From an uncultured Bacilli bacterium (lineage in GTDB: Bacteria > Bacillota_I > Bacilli_A > RF39 > UBA660): 27,884 nucleotides of DNA. The stretch is taken from positions 1 to 27,884 of the forward strand of contig CAJUNF010000018.1 of the NCBI GenBank assembly GCA_910587775.1, read 5' to 3'. Position 1 is the stretch's first letter. The number at the start of each line of letters is the position of its first letter. Both the position numbers and the translations under genes were made by a program. Below the pieces are notes generated by a model. It ran no database searches. It was not told the DNA's origin and worked only from the letters and a program-made list of their open reading frames with translations. Shown piece by piece: positions 1-9,040 of the stretch.

Positions 1-567
1 ATGTACAGCTATTCCTTCTTGTGAATTTTTTCCATTTTCTAAATGAACTGGTTTTTTAAAGAAATGTTTTGTTGTTAAATATACGTTTAATAACAATGTT
101 AATATTTTACTATGATAAATTTTTATCAATCTCTCATGATATTTTATAGCGTTTTTTACTTCTTCTAATGTTTTATACGCTGGAAATGGGTTTACTGAAT
201 CTCCACCGTTTGTAAGAATTTTTGGTCCCATAAAATCAAAATTTATTTTTTGATAAGTCTTTTCTATTTTTTTAATAAAATCATTTTGTGTCAAAACAAT
301 GTCATTATTTAATACAACTAAAAAATCGGGTTTATATTTTTTTATTGCATAAGAACATCCAATATTATTTCCTTTGGCAAATCCCACATTTTCTTGATTA
401 CAGATAATATCTTCGGTTTCTTCTTTTAATATTTTTTTTTCTTCTTTTGTTAATGTATGGTTGTCTACAACAATAATTGAATAATCTTCTTTTTGCTCTT
501 TTATCGATTTAATACAATCTAAAGTATCTTGTATGTTTTTATAGTGTAAGATTACAAATGATGTCAT
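1..567 (-). CDS. Family 2 glycosyltransferase, 3' part outside window
   Basis: Reading on the minus strand from ATG at 567 gives an open frame running off the left edge, about 189 residues. It starts MTSFVILHYKN, continues with VVDNHT, then VGFAKGNNIG and FLVVLNNDIV, which is the GT-A nucleotide-sugar fold layout of rhamnosyltransferase-like GT2 enzymes (the usual DxD appears as NND). It probably adds a sugar to a cell-surface polysaccharide in the cytoplasm. The exporter permease ends 1 bp upstream, at 569, so this is most likely the third gene of the same operon. Family assignment is from motifs; the sugar donor is unknown. Confidence 0.85.
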   Translation of the reverse strand, partial: MTSFVILHYKNIQDTLDCIKSIKEQKEDYSIIVVDNHTLTKEEKKILKEETEDIICNQENVGFAKGNNIGCSYAIKKYKPDFLVVLNNDIVLTQNDFIKKIEKTYQKINFDFMGPKILTNGGDSVNPFPAYKTLEEVKNAIKYHERLIKIYHSKILTLLLNVYLTTKHFFKKPVHLENGKNSQEGIAVH

Positions 568-568
568 G

Positions 569-1342
569 TTATACCTCTTCTGCAAAACCTTTTTCTAATT
601 TTTTAAATAGACAATAACCTATGAATACAGTAAATATTGCTAATAAACTAATATAAATTAACGAGCTTATATTTGGCATTGTTTGATAGTAGAAAATATT
701 ACGATATGCATCAATCAAATGTGACAATGGATTTAAATAAAGAACCCATCTTATTGTTTTTGGAAACATATCTACTGTATATAAAATTGGAGTTGCGTAA
801 AATAATAAATTAATGATAAATGCTACTAAATATTCAATATCTCTTATATAAACATTGATTGCACTTAGGATAAACAATAGTCCTAGACTAAATAAACTTT
901 GGATTATTGCAATTAATGGAAGCCATAGTAGTTGAATACTAAAACCTATTCCACCAAATAATAAAAAGATTAAAATAATAATACATGAAATTAGAAAATT
1001 TACTAATCCTGCTGCAACAACACTTATTGGTAGTATTTCTCTTGGAAAGTAAACTTTTTTAATAATTCCACCATTAATCCAAATACAATTACATCCAGAA
1101 TTTATAACAGTTGTAAAGAAATTCCAAGGAATAATAGCAACAATTAAGAAAATTAAATAATTATCAACATTTGTTCTCATAATGTATGGGAAAACTAGTG
1201 CATATACTAAAACCATTAATAAAGGATTAATAAAGGACCATAATACACCAAGAAAAGATCCTTTGTATTTTCCTCTTATTTCTTTTTGTACATTGGTTTT
1301 CAGTAATTCCCGATATTGATATAAATCATGAAATACTTTCAT
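569..1342 (-). CDS. ABC-2 polysaccharide export permease (TagG/Wzm type)
   Basis: About 257 residues with six hydrophobic segments and the amphipathic N-terminal stretch typical of ABC-2 permeases that export teichoic acid or O-antigen-like glycans. Residues KYKGSFLGVLWSFINPLL near the N-terminus are a hallmark of the TagG/RfbA/Wzm family. It would form the membrane channel for the ATPase encoded immediately upstream. The ATG at 1342 is chosen; an upstream in-frame GTG at 1354 overlaps the ATPase stop (1347) and is possible. Linkage to glycosyltransferases supports a role in wall polysaccharide export; which polymer is exported cannot be told. Confidence 0.9.
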   Translation of the reverse strand: MKVFHDLYQYRELLKTNVQKEIRGKYKGSFLGVLWSFINPLLMVLVYALVFPYIMRTNVDNYLIFLIVAIIPWNFFTTVINSGCNCIWINGGIIKKVYFPREILPISVVAAGLVNFLISCIIILIFLLFGGIGFSIQLLWLPLIAIIQSLFSLGLLFILSAINVYIRDIEYLVAFIINLLFYATPILYTVDMFPKTIRWVLYLNPLSHLIDAYRNIFYYQTMPNISSLIYISLLAIFTVFIGYCLFKKLEKGFAEEV

Positions 1343-1346
1343 ATTC

Positions 1347-2093
1347 TCACCCACGTTTCTTTAAATATTCATTAATAACTTCTTTTGGCTCTCCATCCAT
1401 GGCAAGTACACCTTCATCGATCCAGATAGCACGATTACAAAGAGACTCAATATGACCTAGATCATGACTTACAATTACAATGGTTTTATCACTTTCTTTT
1501 AATTCTTCTAATTTATTAAAGCATTTTTCTTGAAAGTGTTGATCTCCTACTGCTAAGATTTCATCAATTAAGAGTATTTCAGCATCTACATTAATTGCTA
1601 TGGAAAAAGCAAGGCGCATATACATTCCAGAGGAATACGTTCTAATCGGATTATCTATAAAGTCTCCTAATTCAGAAAATTCAATAATTTCGTTAATTCG
1701 ATTATTAATTTCTTTTTTCGTTAAACCAAAAATAGCTGCATTAAAATAAATATTTTCACGGCCAGTGAAATCAGGATGGAACCCAGCTCCCAATTCTAAT
1801 AAACTGGTTAATTTTCCATTGGTTACTATTTTTCCATTTGTTGGATAAATAATTTTAGTCATTAATTTTAGTAATGTTGATTTTCCCGATCCATTTATTC
1901 CAACTAATCCAACGGTTTCTCCTTTTTTTATTGTCACATTAATATTTTTTAAGGCAGTAAATATTTCACTTTTTTTGTTACGATTCCAAAATAACATATG
2001 TTCTTTAAAAGTACTTGCTTTATCGTAATAAATTTTAAATGACTTTGTTACATCAATTACTTCGATAGCATTTTTTTTATTTGTCTCTTTCAT
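1347..2093 (-). CDS. ABC transporter ATPase for polysaccharide export (TagH/Wzt type)
   Basis: 248 residues. Walker A GINGSGKST lies at about residues 65-73, the ABC signature YSSGM at 153-157 and Walker B ILLIDE at 173-178, followed by the switch histidine in VSHD. The insertion before the nucleotide-binding domain (FKEHMLFWNRNKK) and the LLELGAGFHPDFTGREN stretch are typical of TagH/Wzt exporters. It energises the permease encoded next. It stops right after the ATPase domain, so it lacks the C-terminal carbohydrate-binding domain of long Wzt proteins. The ATG at 2093 is preceded by a GGAGG-like ribosome-binding site. Confidence 0.93.
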   Translation of the reverse strand: MKETNKKNAIEVIDVTKSFKIYYDKASTFKEHMLFWNRNKKSEIFTALKNINVTIKKGETVGLVGINGSGKSTLLKLMTKIIYPTNGKIVTNGKLTSLLELGAGFHPDFTGRENIYFNAAIFGLTKKEINNRINEIIEFSELGDFIDNPIRTYSSGMYMRLAFSIAINVDAEILLIDEILAVGDQHFQEKCFNKLEELKESDKTIVIVSHDLGHIESLCNRAIWIDEGVLAMDGEPKEVINEYLKKRG

Positions 2094-2174
2094 AAAACCT
2101 CCGTATTTCCTATTAGTAGTATAACAAAAGAAGAAAATAATATCAATTTTTGTGGCTTTTTTTACTCATTTTAT

Positions 2175-2200
2175 CAAAAAAAGAATCTTTTACGATTCTC
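2175..2200 (-). terminator. Rho-independent terminator after the GtrB-like glycosyltransferase
   Basis: On the minus strand AGAATC-GTAAAA-GATTCT is followed by a run of Ts. It begins one base after the stop codon of the gene at 2201-3148 and separates that gene from the exporter operon. Confidence 0.8.
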
Positions 2201-3148
2201 TTATTTTTCATTCAAATATTCTTCCACAATAAACCTAGGTCTTTTTTTCGTTTCCATGTATACTTTTCCAATATATTCTCCAATAATGCCAATAGCAAAT
2301 AACTGAAGACCACCAAGAGCCCAAATGGATACGATTAAAGAAGTCCATCCTAGTATGACTGCACCTTTAAAATATCTTATTAGAGCATAAATTAAAATAA
2401 TAATGCTACTTAGAAAAATGAATAATCCTAAAAATAAGATAAAACGAATAGGCTTGATACTAAATGAAGTAATTCCATCAAATGCAAAAGATAGCATCTT
2501 TTTTAACGGATATTTACTTTCTCCAGCAAAACGCTCTGCTCTTTCGTAAGTTACAGTAGTTGATTTATATCCGATTAAAGGTACCATACCTCTTAAAAAT
2601 AAATTTACTTCTTTAAATTCTGCTAACCCATTTAAAGTTCGTTTACTCATTAAACGATAATCAGCATGGTTATAAACAATTTGTACTCCCATTTTTTCCA
2701 TCATACGATAAAACATTAATGCAGAATTTCTTTTAAAAAAGGTATCCTTTTTTCTAGAACTTCTTACTCCATATACAATATCAAAACCGTTATAATATTC
2801 TTCTACAAACTGATCTATTACATCGATGTCATCTTGTAAATCAGCATCTAAACTAATTACCATATCTGCTTCTTCTTTTACAGTCATTAATCCTGCTAAT
2901 AAGGCGTTTTGATGCCCTCTATTTCGTGATAAATTAATTCCAGAAAACAATTTATCTTTTTGATGGAATTCTTTAATTAAATTCCATGTATTATCTTTGC
3001 TACCATCATTTACAAAGACTATTTTTGAATCTTTAGAAATCTTTTTCTTTTTTATTAAGTCTTCCATTTTTATTTTTAATCGTTTACTAGTTTCTTTTAA
3101 TACTGCTTCTTCATTATAGCAAGGTATTACTAAATATAATATTTCCAT
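2201..3148 (-). CDS. Membrane-anchored family 2 glycosyltransferase (GtrB/CsbB-like)
   Basis: 315 residues. The N-terminal catalytic domain has VIPCYNEE, the motif VFVNDGSKDNTW, and SLDADLQDD carrying the metal-binding Asp residues. The C-terminal part has two hydrophobic helices (about 233-256 and 270-293) ending in a basic tail, as in GtrB, CsbB and polyprenol-phosphate glycosyltransferases. The family typically transfers a sugar to undecaprenyl phosphate on the cytoplasmic face for later modification of teichoic acid or lipids. It is monocistronic: extended -10 (TGCTATAAT, complement of 3166-3174) upstream, terminator downstream. Donor sugar not determinable. Confidence 0.9.
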   Translation of the reverse strand: MEILYLVIPCYNEEAVLKETSKRLKIKMEDLIKKKKISKDSKIVFVNDGSKDNTWNLIKEFHQKDKLFSGINLSRNRGHQNALLAGLMTVKEEADMVISLDADLQDDIDVIDQFVEEYYNGFDIVYGVRSSRKKDTFFKRNSALMFYRMMEKMGVQIVYNHADYRLMSKRTLNGLAEFKEVNLFLRGMVPLIGYKSTTVTYERAERFAGESKYPLKKMLSFAFDGITSFSIKPIRFILFLGLFIFLSSIIILIYALIRYFKGAVILGWTSLIVSIWALGGLQLFAIGIIGEYIGKVYMETKKRPRFIVEEYLNEK

Positions 3149-3215
3149 ATACTCACTCTCTTTTTTTGATTATAGCATATTTTCTAAAATAACTTTCATT
3201 TAATATTTTCTTAGC

Positions 3216-3908
3216 TTATCTTTTATGATTTGAAATTACAGATTCTGTTTTTGTTTTTGCTAGAGCTTCATCTATTAATGTATAATCTACCTGTACTTTT
3301 TTTCTACTTTGTAAAGGCAATATTACATTGTCTAAAATTATTACTCCTTTTGTATCATGAATAATTTTATAATTATCACTTTTATAGATATTAGTACCCA
3401 TAAATACTTTTTCATGTTTTTCATTTTTAAATAAAAGCATTTTTGATTTGTCTATGAAATCAATATTTCTACAAATCGAAATTACATCTGGTCTTGTTTG
3501 ATATAATGATTTATCAAAAATTTCAAAACCATAAGTTTTCAATAAGTATAGTAAAAATGGTTTTCTTTGTTTTTCATTTACCCCAAGAAAATTATAACCA
3601 TTATTTATACAAAGATCTATCCAACTAGCTACAAGAAATGATCCTATATTTAAATTACGAAACTCTTCCATTACTTTAAGACCAATAAAATAACTTGCTT
3701 TGGTTTTATAATCTAAGAAAAAATATAAATATCCTTGCAGAACTAATTCACCATTTATTTTTGAATAAACACGCAACACATATTTTGGGCGATTTGAAAC
3801 ATCCATTTTTGATTTTTTTAAATATAAGTCTTGATTAAAATCTCCAGAAAAAAAACCATCTTTATATAAAGTACTTTCCCCTTCATTTAATTGCTCTAGT
3901 TTTGCCAT
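3216..3908 (-). CDS. GNAT-like acetyltransferase, unknown substrate
   Basis: 230 residues. Residues about 74-97 (YFIGLKVMEEFRNLNIGSFL) resemble motif A of the GNAT fold: a beta strand followed by an acetyl-CoA pyrophosphate loop in which R/Q-x-x-G-x-G is degenerate. The remaining 130 residues match nothing I recognise. The gene has its own promoter (extended -10 TGTTATAAT, TATAAT at the complement of 3933-3938) overlapping the end of the upstream NHEJ gene, and a good AGGAG ribosome-binding site. Assignment rests on one motif, so the fold is likely but activity is uncertain. Confidence 0.5.
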   Translation of the reverse strand: MAKLEQLNEGESTLYKDGFFSGDFNQDLYLKKSKMDVSNRPKYVLRVYSKINGELVLQGYLYFFLDYKTKASYFIGLKVMEEFRNLNIGSFLVASWIDLCINNGYNFLGVNEKQRKPFLLYLLKTYGFEIFDKSLYQTRPDVISICRNIDFIDKSKMLLFKNEKHEKVFMGTNIYKSDNYKIIHDTKGVIILDNVILPLQSRKKVQVDYTLIDEALAKTKTESVISNHKR

Positions 3909-3954
3909 AAAAAATTCTCCTAATATTTTTTTATTATAACACTATTTTTGGTTA

Positions 3955-5319
3955 TCATAAATTATCAAAAAAATTAGCCCATGGATCTTTTTTCTTTAAA
4001 CGTTCTTTAATATTTTTAATAGTAATACTATCTGGTTTTATTTTATCTAATTCTTTCCAAGATATAGGACAGGAAATTGGTGCTTTTTTCTTAAGTCTTA
4101 AAGAGTAAGGACAAACACTAGTGGCACCAAACTTATTTCTAAAATAATCAATAAATATTTTATTTTTTCTGTTTTCTTTTCTTATATTTGTTGTATATTT
4201 ATCTGGATAATTTAATATTAATACTTCTGTAATATCTTTGGCTATTTTTTCACATTCTTTAAAAGAAGACATTTGTAGTGGAACATAAATATGATATCCT
4301 TTTCCTCCACTTGTTTTTAAATATGATTTTAAGTTTAAATTGTCTAAAACTTTTTTTAAATCTTTTACACCTTCTCTTACCTTTTTTATAGATAATCCTT
4401 CATCTGGATCAAGATCAAAAACAAGGATATCTGGCTTTTTTAAATTTGTTACTTTTGATCCCCAAATATGGTATTCGTAACTATTCATTTGAACTTCTGA
4501 TAATAAACCATTTTCGTTTTTGAAATAATAATAATTTGTGCTTTGTTCATGTTTGTTTTTTATTTTTTTCTTACCAAGATCCTTACTTTGATTATTTAAG
4601 TGTTTCATATAAAATTTTTCTATTCCATTTGGACTTCTTACTGTACTTATTAATCTATTTTCTAAAAATGGCATCATTCTTTTACTAATTAATTTGTAAT
4701 ATTCAAATATTTCTTGTTTACTTATTTTTTCTTTTTTAAAAATTATTTTTTCACCACTAGTTAAAGTAATATTTTTTATATCACTAATTTCATCCATAGT
4801 ACGACCAGTTTTAATACTAGTGTTGAAATCTTTTATGTTTATTTTATTAACAAATTCATCTTTTTCTTTAATAATTAACCAATTATTTTTATCCATGTGT
4901 ATTAAACTCCATGTTCCTTTTAATCTTTTTCCTTTTAGGATGAATTTTATGGGTCCTTTTTCAAAATCTACATTTTCATCTTCTGTTAAGCTCCAATACC
5001 CAAAATCAAAAAGCATAACTGTTCCTCCACCATATTCTCCTTTGGGGATAATTCCTTCAAAAGAGCCATAGCTAAGTGGATGATCTTCAACATGTATAGC
5101 AAGGCGTTTATCTTTGGTATCAAAAGATAAACCTTTTGGAATAGCAAAACTTACATAAACGCCTTTCCATTCTAAACGTAGGTCATAATGATCTTTTCTT
5201 GCGATGTGATGTTGTATCACAAATTTTAATTGTTTACTTTTTTTTCGCTTCTTTTTTCCGATTGGTTCAGGAGTATTTTTAAAATTTCTTTTACTATTAT
5301 ACTTTTTTAGATCTGGCAA
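3955..5319 (-). CDS. LigD-type 3'-phosphoesterase / polymerase fusion (NHEJ)
   Basis: 454 residues. The N-terminal phosphoesterase domain (about 30-155) shows QHHIARKDHYDLRLEWKG, AIHVEDHPLSYGSFEG and PKGEYGGGTV, with the conserved His, Asp and Arg of LigD PE domains. A long lysine-rich linker follows. The C-terminal primase-polymerase domain has FDLDPDEGL (metal-binding D302, D304), SGGKGYH (about 337-343) and a third acidic residue near D391. It trims and fills broken DNA ends. It starts at TTG with AAAGGAAG spaced properly, 15 bp after the ligase gene. The ligase domain is absent because it is encoded separately upstream; a PE-Pol order without ligase is unusual. Confidence 0.9.
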   Translation of the reverse strand: MPDLKKYNSKRNFKNTPEPIGKKKRKKSKQLKFVIQHHIARKDHYDLRLEWKGVYVSFAIPKGLSFDTKDKRLAIHVEDHPLSYGSFEGIIPKGEYGGGTVMLFDFGYWSLTEDENVDFEKGPIKFILKGKRLKGTWSLIHMDKNNWLIIKEKDEFVNKINIKDFNTSIKTGRTMDEISDIKNITLTSGEKIIFKKEKISKQEIFEYYKLISKRMMPFLENRLISTVRSPNGIEKFYMKHLNNQSKDLGKKKIKNKHEQSTNYYYFKNENGLLSEVQMNSYEYHIWGSKVTNLKKPDILVFDLDPDEGLSIKKVREGVKDLKKVLDNLNLKSYLKTSGGKGYHIYVPLQMSSFKECEKIAKDITEVLILNYPDKYTTNIRKENRKNKIFIDYFRNKFGATSVCPYSLRLKKKAPISCPISWKELDKIKPDSITIKNIKERLKKKDPWANFFDNL

Positions 5320-5334
5320 AATTATTCTTCCTTT

Positions 5335-6219
5335 CTAAATTTCTTTTAAAACAGGATGCCTTAAGTGATTCTTTTTTGTTCTTTCTAAATAAGTCACATG
5401 ACAAGAAATGGTAGGTTTTATATAGTATATTTCTTCTTCAAAGTTACAAAAATAGTTCTTTGTTTTAATACTTTCTAAAATCTTTTTATAAATATTGTTT
5501 TTAGGAGATATCTTTACTTTTCCAACAAAATAAAATTGATTATCAATCATTTCTCCTATTGCTAAAGATAATATTTCATTTTTCTTTTTCGAATACCCAC
5601 CAATATAAAATTCATCTCTTTGAAGATTTTTAATTTTTATAAATTCACTTGTACGTTCGTTTATAAAATAATGGCCGTTTTTCTTTTTGGCTACGATTCC
5701 TTCTAAATTTATTTTTTTAACTTTTTGAAAGAATTCTACTCCATTGTTTTCAACAATTTTAGTTTTTACAAAGTATTCTTGATCTTTATATTTTTCTAAA
5801 TATTTTTTTCTTTTTATTAACTCTAGTTTAGTTAAATCTTTTTTCTCATAAAGAATATCAAATGCCATATATATAATAGGTTCATTTATTGATAAAGTTT
5901 CTATTTTTTTCCTATTTTTTAGTCGTAATCTTTTTTGTATTTTTTCAAAAGAAGGTTTTTCTTTATCAAAGGCAACTATTTCTCCATCAAATATTGTATT
6001 GGTATGAACTAAATTTTTTATTTCTTGCAATTCAGGAAAAAGTTTAGTTAAATCTTTTCCATTTCTACTTTGAATTTTTACTTCCTTTGGACTTGCAAAA
6101 ATAATGGCACGTATTCCATCAAACTTTAATTCAAAAATATAATCTAATGAGTTAAAAGGTTTCTTTATTTCTTTTAATAACATTGGTGTCCAGCTTCTGT
6201 TTTTCCAAATACAAGTCAT
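5335..6219 (-). CDS. ATP-dependent DNA ligase, LigD ligase domain as separate protein
   Basis: 294 residues. Nucleotidyltransferase motif I ELKFDGIR contains the adenylated lysine K32; motif III is FDGEIVAFD, motif IV EGIVAKKK and motif V EFIKIKN. A C-terminal OB-fold follows (GGYSKKKNEI... to LRHPVLKEI). Length and motif spacing fit the LigD ligase domain rather than a full replicative ligase. The start ATG overlaps the Ku stop codon (ATGA), so it is translationally coupled to Ku. It would seal double-strand breaks after end processing by the PE-polymerase protein encoded next. Confidence 0.93.
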   Translation of the reverse strand: MTCIWKNRSWTPMLLKEIKKPFNSLDYIFELKFDGIRAIIFASPKEVKIQSRNGKDLTKLFPELQEIKNLVHTNTIFDGEIVAFDKEKPSFEKIQKRLRLKNRKKIETLSINEPIIYMAFDILYEKKDLTKLELIKRKKYLEKYKDQEYFVKTKIVENNGVEFFQKVKKINLEGIVAKKKNGHYFINERTSEFIKIKNLQRDEFYIGGYSKKKNEILSLAIGEMIDNQFYFVGKVKISPKNNIYKKILESIKTKNYFCNFEEEIYYIKPTISCHVTYLERTKKNHLRHPVLKEI

Positions 6220-6962
6220 TTCGATTTTAAACTCTTTTCTAACGCTTCCATTAAATCATTAATTTTCTTTTTATTTGATTTTCGTTTTCCTTTTATTTGT
6301 TTTCCATCTATTTTACTTTCAATGGCATTTTTTATATTATCTTGATATTCATCTTTATATTTATCTGGCTCAAATTTACCTTTTAAAGAAGTTACTAACT
6401 TTATAGCTAAATCTAATTCTTTTTCATTTATTTTTATGTTATTTTCATCTTTTTTTATATTTACTTCTTCTTCAAAATACAATGTTGTCAAAATAATATT
6501 TTGATTGTTAAATCTCAAAATACAATAGTAGAATTTATTTTTAAGAACAGTTTTTGCAAGTGCAACAAGATTGCACTTTTTTAAAGCTTCACAAAATAAA
6601 AAGTAGGCTTTTCCTTTTCCAACAGCATCTAAATCATAGCTTTTTTCAAAATAAATTGGATCTATTTCTTTTAAAGGAATAAATGAAATAATATCTATTT
6701 CTTTTTCTTGTTCTGGCTTAAGTTTATCTAATTCTTCTTTTTCAAAAACAATATATTTATCTGTTTCATATTCGTATCCTTTTATGATTTCTTGCTCTTT
6801 TATTTTTACTTTACATTTAGGACAATATTTTACATAGTTTATACGATGTCCACATTTCTCATGTAATTGGTTAAATGAGGTATCATTATTTCTGATAATG
6901 GGATTCATCGTAACTGGAATATTAACTAAAGCAAAATTAATGCTACTATGAATATTTGCCAT
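6216..6962 (-). CDS. ku: Ku, bacterial NHEJ DNA-end-binding protein
   Basis: 248 residues from the ATG at 6962, which has AGGTG at correct spacing; a GTG three codons upstream (6971) is the alternative. The opening SSINFALVNIPV, the zinc-finger-like C-x2-C in KYCPKCK, and IDIISFIPLKEIDPIYFEKSYDL are characteristic of the bacterial Ku core. The C-terminus is very lysine-rich, as in Ku tails that bind DNA and ligase. It forms a homodimeric ring on DNA ends and recruits the ligase and polymerase encoded in the next two genes, making a three-gene NHEJ operon. Confidence 0.95.
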   Translation of the reverse strand: MANIHSSINFALVNIPVTMNPIIRNNDTSFNQLHEKCGHRINYVKYCPKCKVKIKEQEIIKGYEYETDKYIVFEKEELDKLKPEQEKEIDIISFIPLKEIDPIYFEKSYDLDAVGKGKAYFLFCEALKKCNLVALAKTVLKNKFYYCILRFNNQNIILTTLYFEEEVNIKKDENNIKINEKELDLAIKLVTSLKGKFEPDKYKDEYQDNIKNAIESKIDGKQIKGKRKSNKKKINDLMEALEKSLKSK

Positions 6963-6994
6963 TTTAATCACCTGTTTTTAGTATGAGTTTATTA

Positions 6995-7024
6995 ATAAAA
7001 AAAATTCATAATGTTTTTATGAAT
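6995..7024 (-). terminator. Terminator between the SET-domain gene and ku
   Basis: On the minus strand ATTCATAA-loop-TTATGAAT (stems 7017-7024 and 7004-7011) is followed by eight Ts. It lies just downstream of the SET gene and separates that transcription unit from ku. Confidence 0.85.
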
Positions 7025-7038
7025 CTTTTTGGCATACC

Positions 7039-7443
7039 TTATTCTATATTTTTGTTAAATTCTAAATCAAACCAACTTTTTTCCATGACCTCTAAATAGT
7101 CAAATGTTACTTCTTCTCCAATTTCTATATCTTTCTTTGCAACTAAATATGTTTCTTTATGATCTTTATCTTGATATATATTTCCATGTTCAGAATAATT
7201 TAAAAATCTTAAAGAGGTATCAAAATCTAATTTATATGTATTACTAATTTTATCTAAATAGCCATAATGGATAAATTCTTTTTGTTCTTCTATAGAAAGC
7301 TTATTAAATTCTTCTTTTGTTAATTCTAAGTCTAATGTTTTACTTGATTTAAAAACTACTGTTCCTTTTTTTATTTTTTCTTTTGTAAATACTCCCAAAC
7401 CATTTATATTAGATGGAGCTATTTCATAATCAAACAATACCAT
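7039..7443 (-). CDS. Small SET-domain protein
   Basis: 134 residues covering a minimal SET fold: NGLGVFT near residue 14, RFLNYSEHGNI (79-89) in place of the classic RFLNHSCxPN, and GEEVTFDY (109-116) with the catalytic tyrosine Y116. SET proteins transfer methyl groups from S-adenosylmethionine to protein lysines; bacterial substrates are mostly unknown. The pre-SET and post-SET zinc-binding cysteines are absent. It lies 46 bp downstream of the GroEL-like gene and ends at a terminator, so it could be the last gene of that operon. Fold assignment is firm, substrate unknown. Confidence 0.8.
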   Translation of the reverse strand: MVLFDYEIAPSNINGLGVFTKEKIKKGTVVFKSSKTLDLELTKEEFNKLSIEEQKEFIHYGYLDKISNTYKLDFDTSLRFLNYSEHGNIYQDKDHKETYLVAKKDIEIGEEVTFDYLEVMEKSWFDLEFNKNIE

Positions 7444-7489
7444 ACAAATAACCTTTCTTTCATATTATTTTAACATACAATGATACATT

Positions 7490-9040
7490 TTATAACTCTA
7501 TATTATTTTCTAAATTAGGATTTTCTATTTTCTCATTTAGCACTAAACTAGTTGTTGTGATTAACATTGTTGCAATAGAACATGCATGTTTTAAAGAAGA
7601 GGCAACTACTTCATATGGATCTATTACATTTGTCATTTTATATGATTCTAACTGATTTGTTGAAACATTATATAAAAAATTAAAATCATTTTTTACTATT
7701 TGGTTTTTGATTGGATTTATTTCTAATCCTGCATTCCAAAGAATTTGTTCTAATGGTTTTTCTAAAGCTTTTTTCCAAATTAAACTGCCTATATTTTTCT
7801 CATTTAATTTATTAGAAATTTGAAAAAGAGAAATTCCTCCACCTAATACAGTACCGTTTTTTGAAGCTGATAAAGCACAAATAGCATCTTCAAGGCGCAT
7901 TCTTTTTTCTCGACACTCTACTTTTGTTCTACCACTTAGGTGAATTTTTACAATGCCATTTGTAAACATAGCAATACGTTTTTTATAAAATTCTTTTTTA
8001 TAATCTTCTTTTTCTTCTTTTAATCTTTTCTTTATTTGATTTATATATTTTTCTAATTTTTCATTTTTTTGAAAATCAATCCTTGTATATTCTTGACCGA
8101 TCATTATATGAGAAATATTTCCTAGCTCTAAATAAATTTCACTTTCATTTTCAATGATTTTTGCACCAGTAATTGATGCTAAATCTTCTTTTATAGCAGT
8201 TGCATTCATTCCATATTCTTCTAGTTTTAATAAACAACATTTTAATTTTCCATCTATTACTAATGAAACTATAGATTCTGTAAGATACTCATCAAAATTC
8301 TCAGCAATAATAATGATAGGTTTTTGTTGTTCTATTACTTCATTAAGAATCCTACTTATTGATTCAATATTCGTTAGTTCTTTTTTTAAAATTAATAAAT
8401 TAGCATTTTGATATTCTATTTTTGATTGATTTTGCAAAAAATAATTAGATGCTAATGTTGATGCAAAATAGTAACCAGTTAAGTGAGAACACTTCGTTAT
8501 GTTTTCCTCATTTTCTTCAATCAAAATAGCTGATACATCAGAAACTATTTGAAACGCCTCATATGCTAAATCTCCTATATTTTTATCATTTGCTGAGATA
8601 TGGGCAATATTTCTCAACATTTTTTTCGATGCTTTTTTCTTTAATTTAGCTAAATTATTTAATATTTCCTCTAGACATTTATCTAATTCTTGTTTTAAAA
8701 GTACAGGATGTATTCCGTGATTAATATATTCTAAACTATTTAAAAACAAACTTTCTAATAAAACTAATGTAGAGGTTGTTCCATCTCCTACTACTTCATT
8801 TGTTTTAATGGATGCTTCTTTTGCTATTTCTAGAATGGTACTAACCCCTTTTATATCACTTTCTATATTTTCGGCAATGGTTACTCCATCATTGGTAATA
8901 TAAGGAGATACTTTAAAAGAATCTATCATTACATTATTCCCTTTAGGTCCTAATGTTTGTTTTACTGTACCGCAAAGAAGATTTATTGCTATTTTCATTT
9001 GTTCTTGTAATTCTTTACCTGTAATTACTTTTTTTATAAT
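7490..9040 (-). CDS. Divergent GroEL/HSP60-like chaperonin, start codon problematic
   Basis: The body has chaperonin signatures: TLGPKGNNVMID, NDGVTIA, VVGDGTTST (the ATP-binding Asp loop), EDAICALSASKNGTVLGGG and NAGLE. It lacks the GGM tail and much of the apical domain is poorly conserved; no groES is beside it. The first ATG in frame is at 8998, but the frame stays open upstream, reading IIKKVITGKELQEQ, which matches the normal GroEL N-terminus. That extension puts GDGTT at about residues 85-89 (E. coli 86-90). The extension begins with ATT (9040) just after GAGGG. Alternatively ATG at 9044 is used and one A of the A7 run (complement of 9029-9035) is surplus. It overlaps the upstream gene, so it is in that operon. 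Confidence 0.85.
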   Translation of the reverse strand: MIKKVITGKELQEQMKIAINLLCGTVKQTLGPKGNNVMIDSFKVSPYITNDGVTIAENIESDIKGVSTILEIAKEASIKTNEVVGDGTTSTLVLLESLFLNSLEYINHGIHPVLLKQELDKCLEEILNNLAKLKKKASKKMLRNIAHISANDKNIGDLAYEAFQIVSDVSAILIEENEENITKCSHLTGYYFASTLASNYFLQNQSKIEYQNANLLILKKELTNIESISRILNEVIEQQKPIIIIAENFDEYLTESIVSLVIDGKLKCCLLKLEEYGMNATAIKEDLASITGAKIIENESEIYLELGNISHIMIGQEYTRIDFQKNEKLEKYINQIKKRLKEEKEDYKKEFYKKRIAMFTNGIVKIHLSGRTKVECREKRMRLEDAICALSASKNGTVLGGGISLFQISNKLNEKNIGSLIWKKALEKPLEQILWNAGLEINPIKNQIVKNDFNFLYNVSTNQLESYKMTNVIDPYEVVASSLKHACSIATMLITTTSLVLNEKIENPNLENNIEL

